A stretch of DNA of 64,000 bases, taken from NCBI GenBank assembly GCA_001312405.1, contig BBDR01000011.1, positions 62,001-126,000 on the forward strand, given 5' to 3'. Positions within the stretch are counted from its first letter, which is position 1; every line of letters begins with the position of its first letter. The translations under genes were made by a program, and so were the position numbers. Under the pieces are notes generated by a model. The model was not told where the DNA came from, made no database searches, and was given only the letters and a program-made list of their open reading frames with translations. Shown here one piece after another: positions 9,083 through 17,947 of the stretch. The stretch comes from Clostridium sp. NkU-1. GTDB taxonomy: Bacteria > Bacillota_A > Clostridia > Lachnospirales > Lachnospiraceae.

Positions 9083-9976
9083 GTGGGAAATTCAAAGAAA
9101 AAGCTGTCCTTAGGCCAGAAGCAGAGCCTTGCGGGCTGGATATTTTTAACGCCGGCGGTCATCCTGATTGCGGTCATGAGCTTTCTGCCCATGATCCAGG
9201 CGCTGTTCCTTTCCTTTCATACGGGAATTGGCGCGGCTATGAAATGGACAGGCGGGACCAACTATATAAGAATGTTCAAGGACCCTGTTTTCATGCAGGC
9301 TCTGAAAAACAATTTTATCTACCTGATCATACAGGTTCCCATCATGCTGATATCGGCTCTGGTCCTGGCTTCCCTCTTAAACAATAAGGATCTTCGGTTC
9401 AAGGGGCTTTTCCGTACCGCGATTTTTCTGCCCTGCGCCACCTCCCTGGTATCCTATGCGGTAATTTTCCGTTCCCTGTTTGCAGTGGATGGCCTGGTCA
9501 ACATCGTCCTCATAAAGCTTGGGATATTGACCACAGGATACAACTTCCTGGGTCACCCAAACTCTGCCAGGATTGTGATCATCCTGGCCCTGATCTGGAG
9601 GTGGACGGGCTATAACATGGTATTTTATCTTTCCGGCTTGCAGAACATCGAGTATTCCGTGTATGAGGCGGCAAAGATTGACGGAGCCTCTCCGTTCCAG
9701 TCCTTCTTCCGGATCACGATCCCGCTTTTAAAGCCAACCATACTGCTGACTGCCATCATGTCCACCAACGGCACGCTGCAGCTGTTTGACGAGTCCGTGA
9801 ACTTAACCAACGGCGGACCTGCCAATTCCACCATTACCATGTCCCACTATATTTACAATGTATCATTCAAGTATGTACCAAACTTCGGGTATGCGGCCTC
9901 CATGTCCTACTTAATCCTGATTTTGGTGGCAGTTCTTGCATTTATACAGCTGAAGGTAGGTGATAAGCGTGACTAA
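9083..9976 (+). CDS. Sugar ABC transporter permease, MalF/MsmF type
   Basis: GTG 9083 follows GGGAGGAGG (9066-9074) at nine bases. The 297-residue protein has six predicted membrane segments, starting with SLAGWIFLTPAVILIAVMSF. The EAA loop that contacts the ATPase reads EAAKIDGASPFQSFFRITIP. No ATPase gene lies in the operon, which is usual for CUT1 systems that share a general MsmK-type ATPase encoded elsewhere. The gene reads without a break and overlaps the next permease by eight bases. Confidence 0.92.
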   Translation: MGNSKKKLSLGQKQSLAGWIFLTPAVILIAVMSFLPMIQALFLSFHTGIGAAMKWTGGTNYIRMFKDPVFMQALKNNFIYLIIQVPIMLISALVLASLLNNKDLRFKGLFRTAIFLPCATSLVSYAVIFRSLFAVDGLVNIVLIKLGILTTGYNFLGHPNSARIVIILALIWRWTGYNMVFYLSGLQNIEYSVYEAAKIDGASPFQSFFRITIPLLKPTILLTAIMSTNGTLQLFDESVNLTNGGPANSTITMSHYIYNVSFKYVPNFGYAASMSYLILILVAVLAFIQLKVGDKRD

Positions 9977-10776
9977 GGGAAAAAAAGTTTTTTGCATATG
10001 TATTTTTGACCATTGTCTCTGTCATCTCGGTGTTTCCTCTGTATTGGATGATGGTTGCGGCCACCAATAAAAGTGTGGATGTGACCAGAGGGACCCTGGT
10101 ATTCGGCACAGCGCTTTTTGACAATGTAAAGAAGCTGTTCGCTTCCCAGAATGTTGCCACAGCCCTTGGAAATTCCTTTAAATATTCCATTATCATGACG
10201 CTTATCTCTCTGTTGGTCTGTTCCATTGCAGGATACGGGTTTGAGGTCTTTCATGACAAGGCAAAGGACCGGGTTATGAGCGTGATCCTGCTGGCTATGA
10301 TGGTTCCTTTTGCGGCGACCATGATCCCACTTTACCGGATGTTTTCAAGTGCAAGGCTGTTAAACAGTACCTTGGGATTTATTCTTCCCACCATTTCAAC
10401 CCCGTTTCTGATCATGATGTTCCGCCAGAGCGCAAGATCCTTTCCATCGGATATCATGGAGGCGGCAAGGCTTGACGGGTTAAGTGAGTTCCAGATTTTC
10501 TACCGGATGTTTCTGCCTACCATGCGTTCCACCTATGCGGCAGCCATGACCATTACCTTTATGAGCGCCTGGAACAGCTACCTTTGGCCCAAGGTGATCA
10601 TGTCCGATGCAAGCAGCATTACCATGCCAATGCTTGTGGCAAACTTAACGGAAGGATACGTGACCGATTATGGAATCCTTATGCTGGCCGTATTTGTCTG
10701 CACCATTCCCACGGTTATTGTTTTCTTTCTGCTGCAGAGAAGTTTTGCAGAGGGTATCACAGGAGCAGTAAAATAA
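9969..10776 (+). CDS. Sugar ABC transporter permease, MalG/MsmG type
   Basis: The start is GTG 9969 (VTKGKKFFAYVFLTIVSV), overlapping the end of the first permease. An extra A in the run at 9980-9986 shifts the frame. The EAA loop EAARLDGLSEFQIFYRMFLP and six membrane segments identify the second CUT1 permease. The C-terminus LQRSFAEGITGAVK is typical of this half of the pair. Confidence 0.9.
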
Positions 10777-10890
10777 AAAAAATCACATTAGATGCTGCGG
10801 CCGGTTTCCGGATATGGAATCGGCTGCGGTATTTTTTTGGAAATGCCCTGCGGTTATCTCTTTACACCCGATAAAGCGGGGGGAGGCCCT

Positions 10891-10971
10891 GTCCCCAAAA
10901 CGTGGACGGTAATAAGGAAACACCCTATGGGTATTCCTTTACGTCCAAAAGCATGGACAGAAATAAGGAAA
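10891..10971 (+). repeat. Dispersed two-hairpin repeat 2, copy 1 (one and a half units)
   Basis: The unit contains CACCC-TAT-GGGTATTCCTTTA, then GTCCAAAAGCATGGAC, then AGAAATAAGGAAA. A preceding half unit reads GTCCCCAAAACGTGGAC and GGTAATAAGGAAA. Related copies lie at 41909-41966 and 51152-51222. This copy ends 13 bases before the GH42 start codon and supplies part of its ribosome binding site region. Confidence 0.65.
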
Positions 10972-10984
10972 GGAGTAAGAATAT

Positions 10985-13022
10985 ATGAAAAATCTTGGAA
11001 TATGGCACGGAGGGATTATAGCCCGGAACAATGGCTGGATGAGCCAGAGATTCTTAAAAAGGATCTGGAATTTATGAAAAAGGCTGGGATCAATACGGTC
11101 ACTATGGGGATGTTTGCCTGGTCCATTCTGGAGCCGGAGGAGGGGAAGTTTCATCTTTCCTGGTTAAGGGACCGGGTGGATCAGCTGTATGAAAATGGGA
11201 TTTTTACCATTCTTGGTACTCCCTCCGGCGCACGTCCCAAATGGCTGGCAGACAAATATCCGGAGGTGCTGCGGGTCGATGATACAGGGCAGCGCCAGGG
11301 TTTTGGGGGACGTCATAACCATTGTTATACCTCCCCTGTATACAGGGAAAAGGTGAAGCAGATCAATGGAAGGCTGGCAAAGGAGTTTGGCTCCCATCCA
11401 GGGGTACTTCTCTGGCATCTTTCCAATGAGTACGGCGGTGAATGCCACTGCCCATTGTGCCAGGACGCTTTCCGGATATGGCTGGAAAAGAGATATGGCT
11501 TCATCGACCGTCTGAATAAAAGCTGGTGTACGGCCTTTTGGAGCCACATCTATCAGTCCTTTGACCAGGTGGAAAGCCCTTCCTCCATAGGAGAAACCAT
11601 GGTTCATGGTTTGAATCTGAACTGGAAGCGGTTTGTGACGGAACAGACCGCGGATTTTGTCCGGTGGGAAACTGCCTCTATACGGGAGGCAGGCGCAATG
11701 CAGCCTGTGACGACCAATTTTATGTATGATTACCAGGGGCTTGATTACCGGAAGCTTTCCCAGGCAGTGGACGTGGTATCCTGGGATACCTATCCCTTAT
11801 GGCATAAGGAAAAGGAAATCCTTACTGCCAGGGACAACGGCATGCAGCATGATTTCATGAGAAGCTTAAAGAAGAAACCTTTCCTGCTCATGGAATCCTG
11901 TCCAGGCAGCACAAACTGGCAGGGAGTCAGTAAGCTTAAAAAAGCCGGGCCTTTTAAGGCTGGCTTCCTGGCAGGCAGTTGCCCATGGATCGGACAGCGT
12001 GATGTATTTCCAGATCCGTCAGAGCCCGGGAAGCTCTGAAAAGTTTCATGGGGCTGTCATTGATCATTATGGAAAGGCAGACACCAGGGTATTTGAGGAG
12101 GTCAGCCGCATTGGAGAAGAACTTGCCCTTTTGTCGGAGTTGGCTGGGACAGAAATGCGTTCTAAAGCAGCCCTGATTTATGATGTGGAAAACCGCTGGG
12201 CAATGGAAGATGCCCAGGGGCCCAGAAACAAGGGGCTTTATTATCATGAAACCTGTGTAAAGGTTTACAGTGCAATAAAAAGACTGGGCTTTAATGTTGA
12301 TGTGGTTACCATGGATGACAGCCTGGAAGATTACCGTCTAGTGGCGGCTCCCATGCTTTATTTATACCGCAGCGGAATTGAGGAGAAAATAGAACAATTT
12401 GTCCGCAATGGCGGACTACTGGTAACTACCTATTGGTCTGGAATTGTGGATGAATCAGATAGGTGCTTTCCTGGAGGAGTTCCCCATGGACTCCGGGAGG
12501 TGGTAGGGCTTCGCAGCACGGAAATCGACGGCCTTTATGATTGGGAGAGTAATTATATGGTTTCTGCCTCCGGGGAAAAAGGGGATCGGTATGAGTGCCG
12601 CAGTCTCTGCGATCTGGTAAGGCTGGAAGGGGCAGAGGCTCTTATGGTATATGAAAATGATTTTTATAAGGGATATCCGGCCCTTACAAAAAAATCACTA
12701 TGGAAATGGAACTGCCTTTTATGTATGCGCCGATGCAGCGCAGGATTTTTATGATGATTTATTTTGGAAGATGACTTGTGAAGCCGGAATCCAACCTCTT
12801 GTGGAAGGGAGGATACCGGAAGCGCTTGAGGTAACTTCCAGGGAATCGGGACAGCATGAGTATCTGTTTTTGCAGAATTTCAGTCAAAAACCCCTTGCGC
12901 TGGAACAGAAGCTTTTAGACTGCCTTTTAGAGGGAACCGTGCTGCTTGGGGAGATTTCGGGGAAGGGTGAAATAGAATCATATGGGACGATGATTATAAG
13001 GAGAGATCTGTACCGGAACTGA
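10985..13022 (+). CDS. Beta-galactosidase, GH42
   Basis: The reconstructed protein (about 680 residues) begins MKNLGIWHGGDYSPEQWLDE, a standard GH42 start, preceded by AGGAG. The acid/base glutamate lies in WHLSNEYGGECHC, and the nucleophile glutamate in FLLMESCPGSTNW. The later GSSEKFHGAVIDHYG and the trimerisation domain are also recognisable. It removes beta-galactosyl units from oligosaccharides taken up by the preceding ABC system; the absence of a signal peptide places it in the cytoplasm. Three breaks: a missing G near 11018, an extra A in the run at 11938-11943, and an extra A at 12688-12694. Confidence 0.92.
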
Positions 13023-13219
13023 GGGCGGTATTTAAAAACAAATTTTTTTTATATGCAGGTATGTTTCAACATGACAGGAATTATTAAAAGTTTCCTTTCT
13101 TACTCTTTGGTCATTGGATGAACATGAAAATATAAGTCCATGGTCATAGAATAAAGCAGGCTTTCCTCTGCTAAAAATTACATATAAACCGTTAGTTTTA
13201 CATATGTACTAGATTTAAT

Positions 13220-13247
13220 AGATATTTTTATTATAATAAAAATATCT
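13220..13247 (+). promoter_or_regulatory. 28-bp perfect palindrome upstream of the DUF4280 gene
   Basis: AGATATTTTTATTA (13220-13233) is followed directly by its reverse complement TAATAAAAATATCT. The centre contains TATAAT (13232-13237), a perfect -10 box. It ends 21 bases before the DUF4280 start codon and just ahead of the AGGGGGAG ribosome binding site. It could be an operator over the promoter, or a cruciform or hairpin. The rest of 13023-13219 is AT-rich and holds no gene. Confidence 0.55.
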
Positions 13248-13268
13248 TAAGAGACAGGGGGAGTACAG

Positions 13269-14536
13269 ATGGCAGATTTAAAAGATACTTATGTCGTCCA
13301 TGGAGCATGGACTACGTGTACCTGTGGTATGAGAAAAAGCAGAACTGTACTGGAAAAAAGCCATGGAGCTTTTCTAAAGGACAGGGCACAAATGACGGTT
13401 AATGACTGTAAACCTGAAAATATCATTTGCTTTGGCGGCTGTTACAGCATGGAAAATCCTGACACTGCAGCAGAGGCTCAAAAAATACAAATGGCTGTAG
13501 AAAAAGATTGCCCGAATACTTTTACAGATACCGTGATGAATTTTTTTACAAAAAAAAGGTCAGAAAGAAAGTTCCGATGCTCCATTACAGGTGGTCGGCC
13601 TTTGCAACCCTAAAATTCTGTCAGCAGAATGGGACAATGGAGGCAATACTGTAGAAGTGAATGGGGAAGTTCCCTTACTTGCAGGCGCAAAGGTTCATTG
13701 TTTATATGGTGAAGAAATAGAAATCATTGATTCAGGACAACCGGAAGCAGGAGATATGTCACAGGTAGAAATCAGCCCCCATTCCGTCCCACTGTCAGGA
13801 TCTCCGGGAGGTAATGCGGAATCGGCATCTATGGGGCTGCCGCGGCTGGAATAGCTGCCACACCTGGGATGCCCAAACAAGCGGTTGCTGGTATGATTGG
13901 AGCTTCTAAAGCTTCCAGTTACGGCAAAAATAAAACTTCTGATGTTGAGGGGCAGGGGAACATCATATCAAAGCAGTTACTTATTAAGATTGGATTCAGC
14001 AGCGAAAAACTTACTGATGAATTTTTAATAGGTCTTGATAATACACTAAAAACATTCATTATAGACCGAAGTTTAGATAGGTCAGTAAATAATGAAAGAA
14101 TTGCAAAGTTTATAGCTCAAATAAGTGTAGAGTCTGAATTTGGAAGAAAAAACAATGGAAAGTGACTACGGAGATAAAACTTACTTTTATCGAACTTATA
14201 AAAGTGAAGAGAAATTTGGAGATATTGTAGACATATCGAATGGGTTGAGGCGGTACTGTGGTGGAGGATACATTATGTTGACCGGAAAAAGTAACTACAA
14301 AGCATTTTCTGATGCTATGCAAAATGAAAAAAATTTATAATCAAGGCATTTTCTATGTTGCTGAAAATTGTGCTTGGGAAGCAACCGGCTGGTGGTGGAA
14401 AAGTAATGGCATGAACAAATATATTGATAATGGAGCAACAATAGCTGATGTTAGTAAGCGAGTAAATGGTGGAACAAATGGATTAGGTGAGCGCATTGCT
14501 ATTTGTGATGGAGTTATAAATGAATTAAATAGGTAA
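13269..14536 (+). CDS. DUF4280 (PAAR-like) protein with C-terminal GH19 lysozyme-like domain
   Basis: Residues 1-150 match the DUF4280/PAAR-like family: YVVHGAWTTCTCG at the start, NIICFGGCYSMENP in the middle, VPLLAGAKVHCLYGEEIEI near the end. A Gly/Ala-rich linker follows (GIYGAAAAGIAATPGM). The last 170 residues resemble GH19 chitinase/lysozyme folds: FIAQISVESEFG with the likely catalytic Glu, YCGGGYIMLTGKSNYKAF, and RVNGGTNGLGERI. Such PAAR-tip/lytic-domain fusions are effector-like, acting on peptidoglycan of other cells. Four length errors must be corrected: extra A at 13549-13556, missing T near 13814, extra A at 14147-14152 and extra A at 14330-14336. The C-terminal half is much richer in A+T than its neighbours, which suggests transfer. 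Confidence 0.75.
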
Positions 14537-14556
14537 TAGTGGATTTATATACTTTG

Positions 14557-14609
14557 CAATTATTACTCTGATATCATGTTTATATTCTGCTATATCAGAG
14601 TAATAATTG
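14557..14609 (+). terminator. 18-bp perfect hairpin between effector and lipoprotein genes
   Basis: CAATTATTACTCTGATAT (14557-14574) and its exact reverse complement at 14592-14609 enclose a 17-base loop. It is followed by TTTATAAAAAGG, a weak T tract, so it may be an inefficient terminator that lets part of the transcription continue into the lipoprotein gene. Confidence 0.65.
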
Positions 14610-14630
14610 TTTATAAAAAGGAGTTGTAAC

Positions 14631-15339
14631 ATGAAAAGAAGCCTTATATTTACCATTGCTATAGTTATGATTGCTATTAGCCTTATTGCCTGTAACTCGG
14701 GCGATATTTATGATGTAAATAAGAATAATTATGAAGAAAATAATGAAAAAAAATTATTGTAATGTTGAGTATCCTTCAATATCTGGACTTAATGATCAAG
14801 AAAATCAAATAAAGATTAATACTATATTGGAAAATGAAGCTTTAAAAGTATTAAACTACTATACAGACTCTTTTGGTTTCACTGAATTAACAATTGGATA
14901 TCAAATCACTCTCTCAAACAAAAGCATTCTTAGCATCCAGTTTTCAGGGACCGGGAATGTAGATAATGCAGCGCATCCGAACAATCTGTTTTACACTGTG
15001 AATATTGACATTCAGGAAGGAACAAAATTAAGACTAAATGATATAGTAGAGATAGATTCAGATTTTGTCGATAAGTTATATAATGGGGATTTTAAAGCAT
15101 TGTGGCCTGAACAAGGCGAGTACATTAGTTATTATTCTAGAAATGAAATGTTAAAATATCTTAAAGATGCTGATTCATTAGATAATATTGGTTCGGAAAA
15201 TCAATCAGATGTATTCAGCTATTTTACATCTGATGGGTTGGGAATCTCAATTCCTGTTAGTCATTCAATCGGGGATCATGCTGAATTTGAAATTAAGTAT
15301 AGTGACCTTAAAAAACATATGAAAGTAAAGCCTAAATAG
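14631..15339 (+). CDS. Lipoprotein with RsiV-like DUF4163/DUF3298 domain (candidate immunity protein)
   Basis: MKRSLIFTIAIVMIAISLIAC is a lipoprotein signal with lipobox LIAC, so the mature protein sits on the outer face of the membrane. The rest resembles the DUF4163 plus DUF3298 pair: an N-terminal beta-rich segment ending FYTVNIDIQEGTKLRLND, then FTSDGLGISIPVSHSIGDHA and IKYSDLKKHM. In Bacillus the RsiV domain of this type binds lysozyme. A lysozyme-like effector gene lies directly upstream, so this protein is a plausible extracytoplasmic inhibitor protecting the producer; that is inference. An extra A in the run at 14746-14753 breaks the frame after NNE. A good AAGGAG site precedes ATG 14631. 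Confidence 0.7.
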
Positions 15340-15360
15340 GTGCCTATGGCACCAGTTTTA
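15339..15360 (+). terminator. Weak hairpin terminator after the lipoprotein gene
   Basis: GGTGCC-TAT-GGCACC followed by AGTTTTA; the stem begins at the last base of the stop codon. The stretch to 15455 has no gene. Confidence 0.5.
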
Positions 15361-15461
15361 ACCTGTACTATATTTATACCTGTTTTTAATTGGCCGATTC
15401 GGATTGGCCTCTCCATCTACAACGATCAGTATGCTGCAAAGAATATAAAAAAGCAGTTATA

Positions 15462-15515
15462 TAGAAAACGGAAAGAGCAAGGTACCTGGCATCTCCCGGC
15501 CATTCCCCTTGCTCT
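15462..15515 (-). terminator. Terminator of the fprA transcript
   Basis: On the minus strand AGAGCAAGG (15515-15507) pairs with CCTTGCTCT (15482-15474), followed by TTCCGTTTTC. The stem is solid but the T tract is imperfect. Confidence 0.5.
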
Positions 15516-15523
15516 TACTTGTT

Positions 15524-16728
15524 TTATTTTATTGATTCTGCAATGGCATTGGCCAAAGCACCGATCTCAGCCAGCTGATCCTCTTTTACAGAAGATTTGA
15601 TAGTAATGGTCTGATCCAGCAAGGTCATATTTTTCATCCCTGAAAGAATCTCAGTCATCTTTTTGCCTGCCATGATACCCCAGGAACCGTTTTCCATAAG
15701 GGCCACGGTGCGGTTTTGCACGTTATGGGCTTTCATATCCAGAAGTAAGTGCTCCATGCTGCTGAAAATTCCTCCGTTATAGGTGGCCGAAGCAAATACC
15801 AGATGGCTGCAGCGGAATGCTTCTGAAATGATCACAGACGGATGAGTATTGGATACGTCATACATAACAATATTGCGGACCCCACGTTCTGCCAGGCGGC
15901 ATGCCAGAATGTTGGCGGCATTCTCCGTATTCCCGTAAATGGAGCCATAGGCGATCATTATGGCATTTTCTTCCGGTGTATAGCTGCTCCACGCGAGATA
16001 CTTGTCCATATACCAGCAAATGTTGGAACGCCATACAGGCCCGTGAAGCGGACAAAGGATCTGAATGTCCAGATCAGCAATTTTCTTTAAAAGGGTCTGG
16101 GTAGACGGTCCGTATTTTCCTACAATATTGGAATAGTATCTTCTGGCATCATCAAGCCATTCCCGTTCAAAATTCACTTCATCGGCAAACAGATTTCCGT
16201 TCATTGCGCCAAAGGTGCCAAAGGCATCGGCTGAAAAAAAGAACCTTGTCCGTAGTGTCGTAGGTAACCATTACTTCCGGCCAGTGAACCATGGGAGCCA
16301 TATAAAATGTAAAGGTATGTTTGCCGGAGCAGAAGGTATCCCCTTCTTTTACAATAACAGCTCTGGAATCAACGCCGAATTCGTAAAACTGGTTGATGAT
16401 AGGGACTGTTTTGGCATTGCAGATCACCTGAACCTCCGGATATCTTCTGACTATTTCCCCTAAGGTGGCACAGTGGTCCGGTTCCATATGGTTTACAACG
16501 ATATAATCCAGATCCCGGCCGCCAAGAACTGCTTCCACATTTTCCAAAAACTGTCCGGTGATGGCCCGGTCAACGGTATCAAAAAGAACGGTTTTTTTCA
16601 TCTAGCAGGACATAGGAGTTATAGGAAATCCCTTTCGGAATGGGGTAGGCGTTTTCGAACAGGGCGAGACGGCGGTCACTTCCTCCAACCCAGAACAAGT
16701 CATCTTTAATAGTTTTTACACAATACAT
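15524..16728 (-). CDS. fprA: FprA family A-type flavodiiron protein
   Basis: About 400 residues. The N-terminal metallo-beta-lactamase domain carries the di-iron ligands in VVNHMEPDHCATLGE and LCPLHGPVW; the C-terminal flavodoxin domain starts with AIMIAYGSIYGNTENAA, the FMN phosphate loop. Such proteins reduce O2 to water or NO to N2O with electrons from rubredoxin, protecting anaerobes. The start ATG (16728) follows GAAAGGAAGG. Two extra bases break the frame: a T run at 16592-16598 and an A run at 16234-16240 on the plus strand. No rubredoxin domain is fused at the C-terminus; the only rubredoxin seen here is the broken copy at 5836. Confidence 0.93.
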
Positions 16729-16826
16729 GGTGCTGCCTTCCTTTCTTTCGTTCTATTCCATCCCTAGAAGTATACTATATTTTCAGGAAAATGTCATTGT
16801 GTTTTTTTAAGGTCCAATTTGTCCGG

Positions 16827-17860
16827 TCAATTAAAAACCGGCTCAATATATACTTCTACGATGCCTCCGCATACCATGCCTTCGTCCTCTGCGTTGCCTG
16901 GAGTCATATCAACCTTCATTAATAACGGCTTTTTATCCCTGGCAACATCTCTTGCTGCAACACATACCTCGGACTCCACACAGCCGCCTCCGATGGTTCC
17001 GATGGTGCTTCCGTCAAGCATGACAACCATTTTTGTTCCAACATCCCGGGGGGCGGAGCCTTTTCTGGATACGATGGTCACAAGGGCTTTTGGCATGTCT
17101 GACAGTTCCCCGGAAGTGAGTCCGTCAAGGATTTCCTTTGGATAGCCAAAGCTTTTTTTTGCTTCCGTTTTTCACCTGAATGATCTCCGCCATAATGGCT
17201 ACGGCGATTTCCTCCGGGGTCTGGGCATTGATCTTTAGTCCGATGGGAGTGTAAACCTGTTCAAGAAGCTCTTTGTCTATTCCCTGGTCTTCTAAATAAT
17301 CCTTTACAAGCTTTACCCTGGCTCTGCTGCCGATCATGCCGATATAGGCATTTTTTTTGCCTATGATCTGGGATAAGCAGTCCTGATCATACCGGTGCCC
17401 TCTGGTGACGATGATAAAATAATGGCCTGTGCTTCCCTCTATCTCTTCCAGAGCTTCCCTAAAGGGCTTGCAGATAACGGTGTCAGCCTCCTCTTTTCTT
17501 GCGGTATTGGCAAAGGATAACCGGTCATCAATAACCGTAACATGAAATCCCAGCATTTTTCCGATTCTGATAATGGGAATGGAGATATGTCCGGCTCCGC
17601 ACACCACCATATATTTTTCCCCTGTTATAAATTCGCAGAACAGAGTGCTTTTCTGAGAATTAATGGTCTGGGTTTTGTCAATGGTCTTTAAATCCTCTGA
17701 AAAAGCATCAAAAGCTTTTTCATCTCCCTGCCTGCAGATGATTTCTCCGCCTGACCACAGGGCTTTGGCTCCAAGCCCCTGCCCTTCGATGATTGTCAGG
17801 CTGACTAAGGTGGTGCTTTTATCGGCATTTTTTTAATTCTTCATAAAATCCTGCTGTCAT
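16827..17860 (-). CDS. xdhC: XdhC family molybdenum-hydroxylase maturation protein
   Basis: XdhC-type proteins bind and sulfurate the molybdenum cofactor and insert it into xanthine dehydrogenase-like enzymes. Here the Rossmann part comes first (YMVVCGAGHISIPIIRIGKM, then TRGHRYDQDCL and YIGMIGSRARV). The XdhC/CoxI domain comes last (VTIVSRKGSAPRDVGTKMVV and GTIGGGCVESEV), reversing the usual order. About 340 residues. Extra bases lie in the T runs at 17153-17160 and 17828-17834 (plus-strand positions), the second only a few codons after the start ATG 17860. It is downstream of the hydroxylase gene on the same strand, separated by a terminator. Confidence 0.88.
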
Positions 17861-17898
17861 ATGATTGCTCCCTTTTGTTGTCTCATGCTTTTATAATA

Positions 17899-17928
17899 AA
17901 AAAGGGCGGTATACATTCCGCCCTTTTT
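17899..17928. terminator. Terminator between the hydroxylase and xdhC
   Basis: AAAAAGGGCGG pairs with CCGCCCTTTTT around an eight-base loop (TATACATT). The symmetric A and T tracts let it work on either strand; here it follows the minus-strand hydroxylase. Confidence 0.8.
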
Positions 17929-17947
17929 CGGGTATTCTGGTTTCCTT

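Noticed and set aside
13269..15339. A complete contractile injection or type VI secretion locus around the DUF4280 gene
   Set aside because: No sheath, tube, baseplate or ATPase gene is present; the flanks are GH42 and FprA genes.
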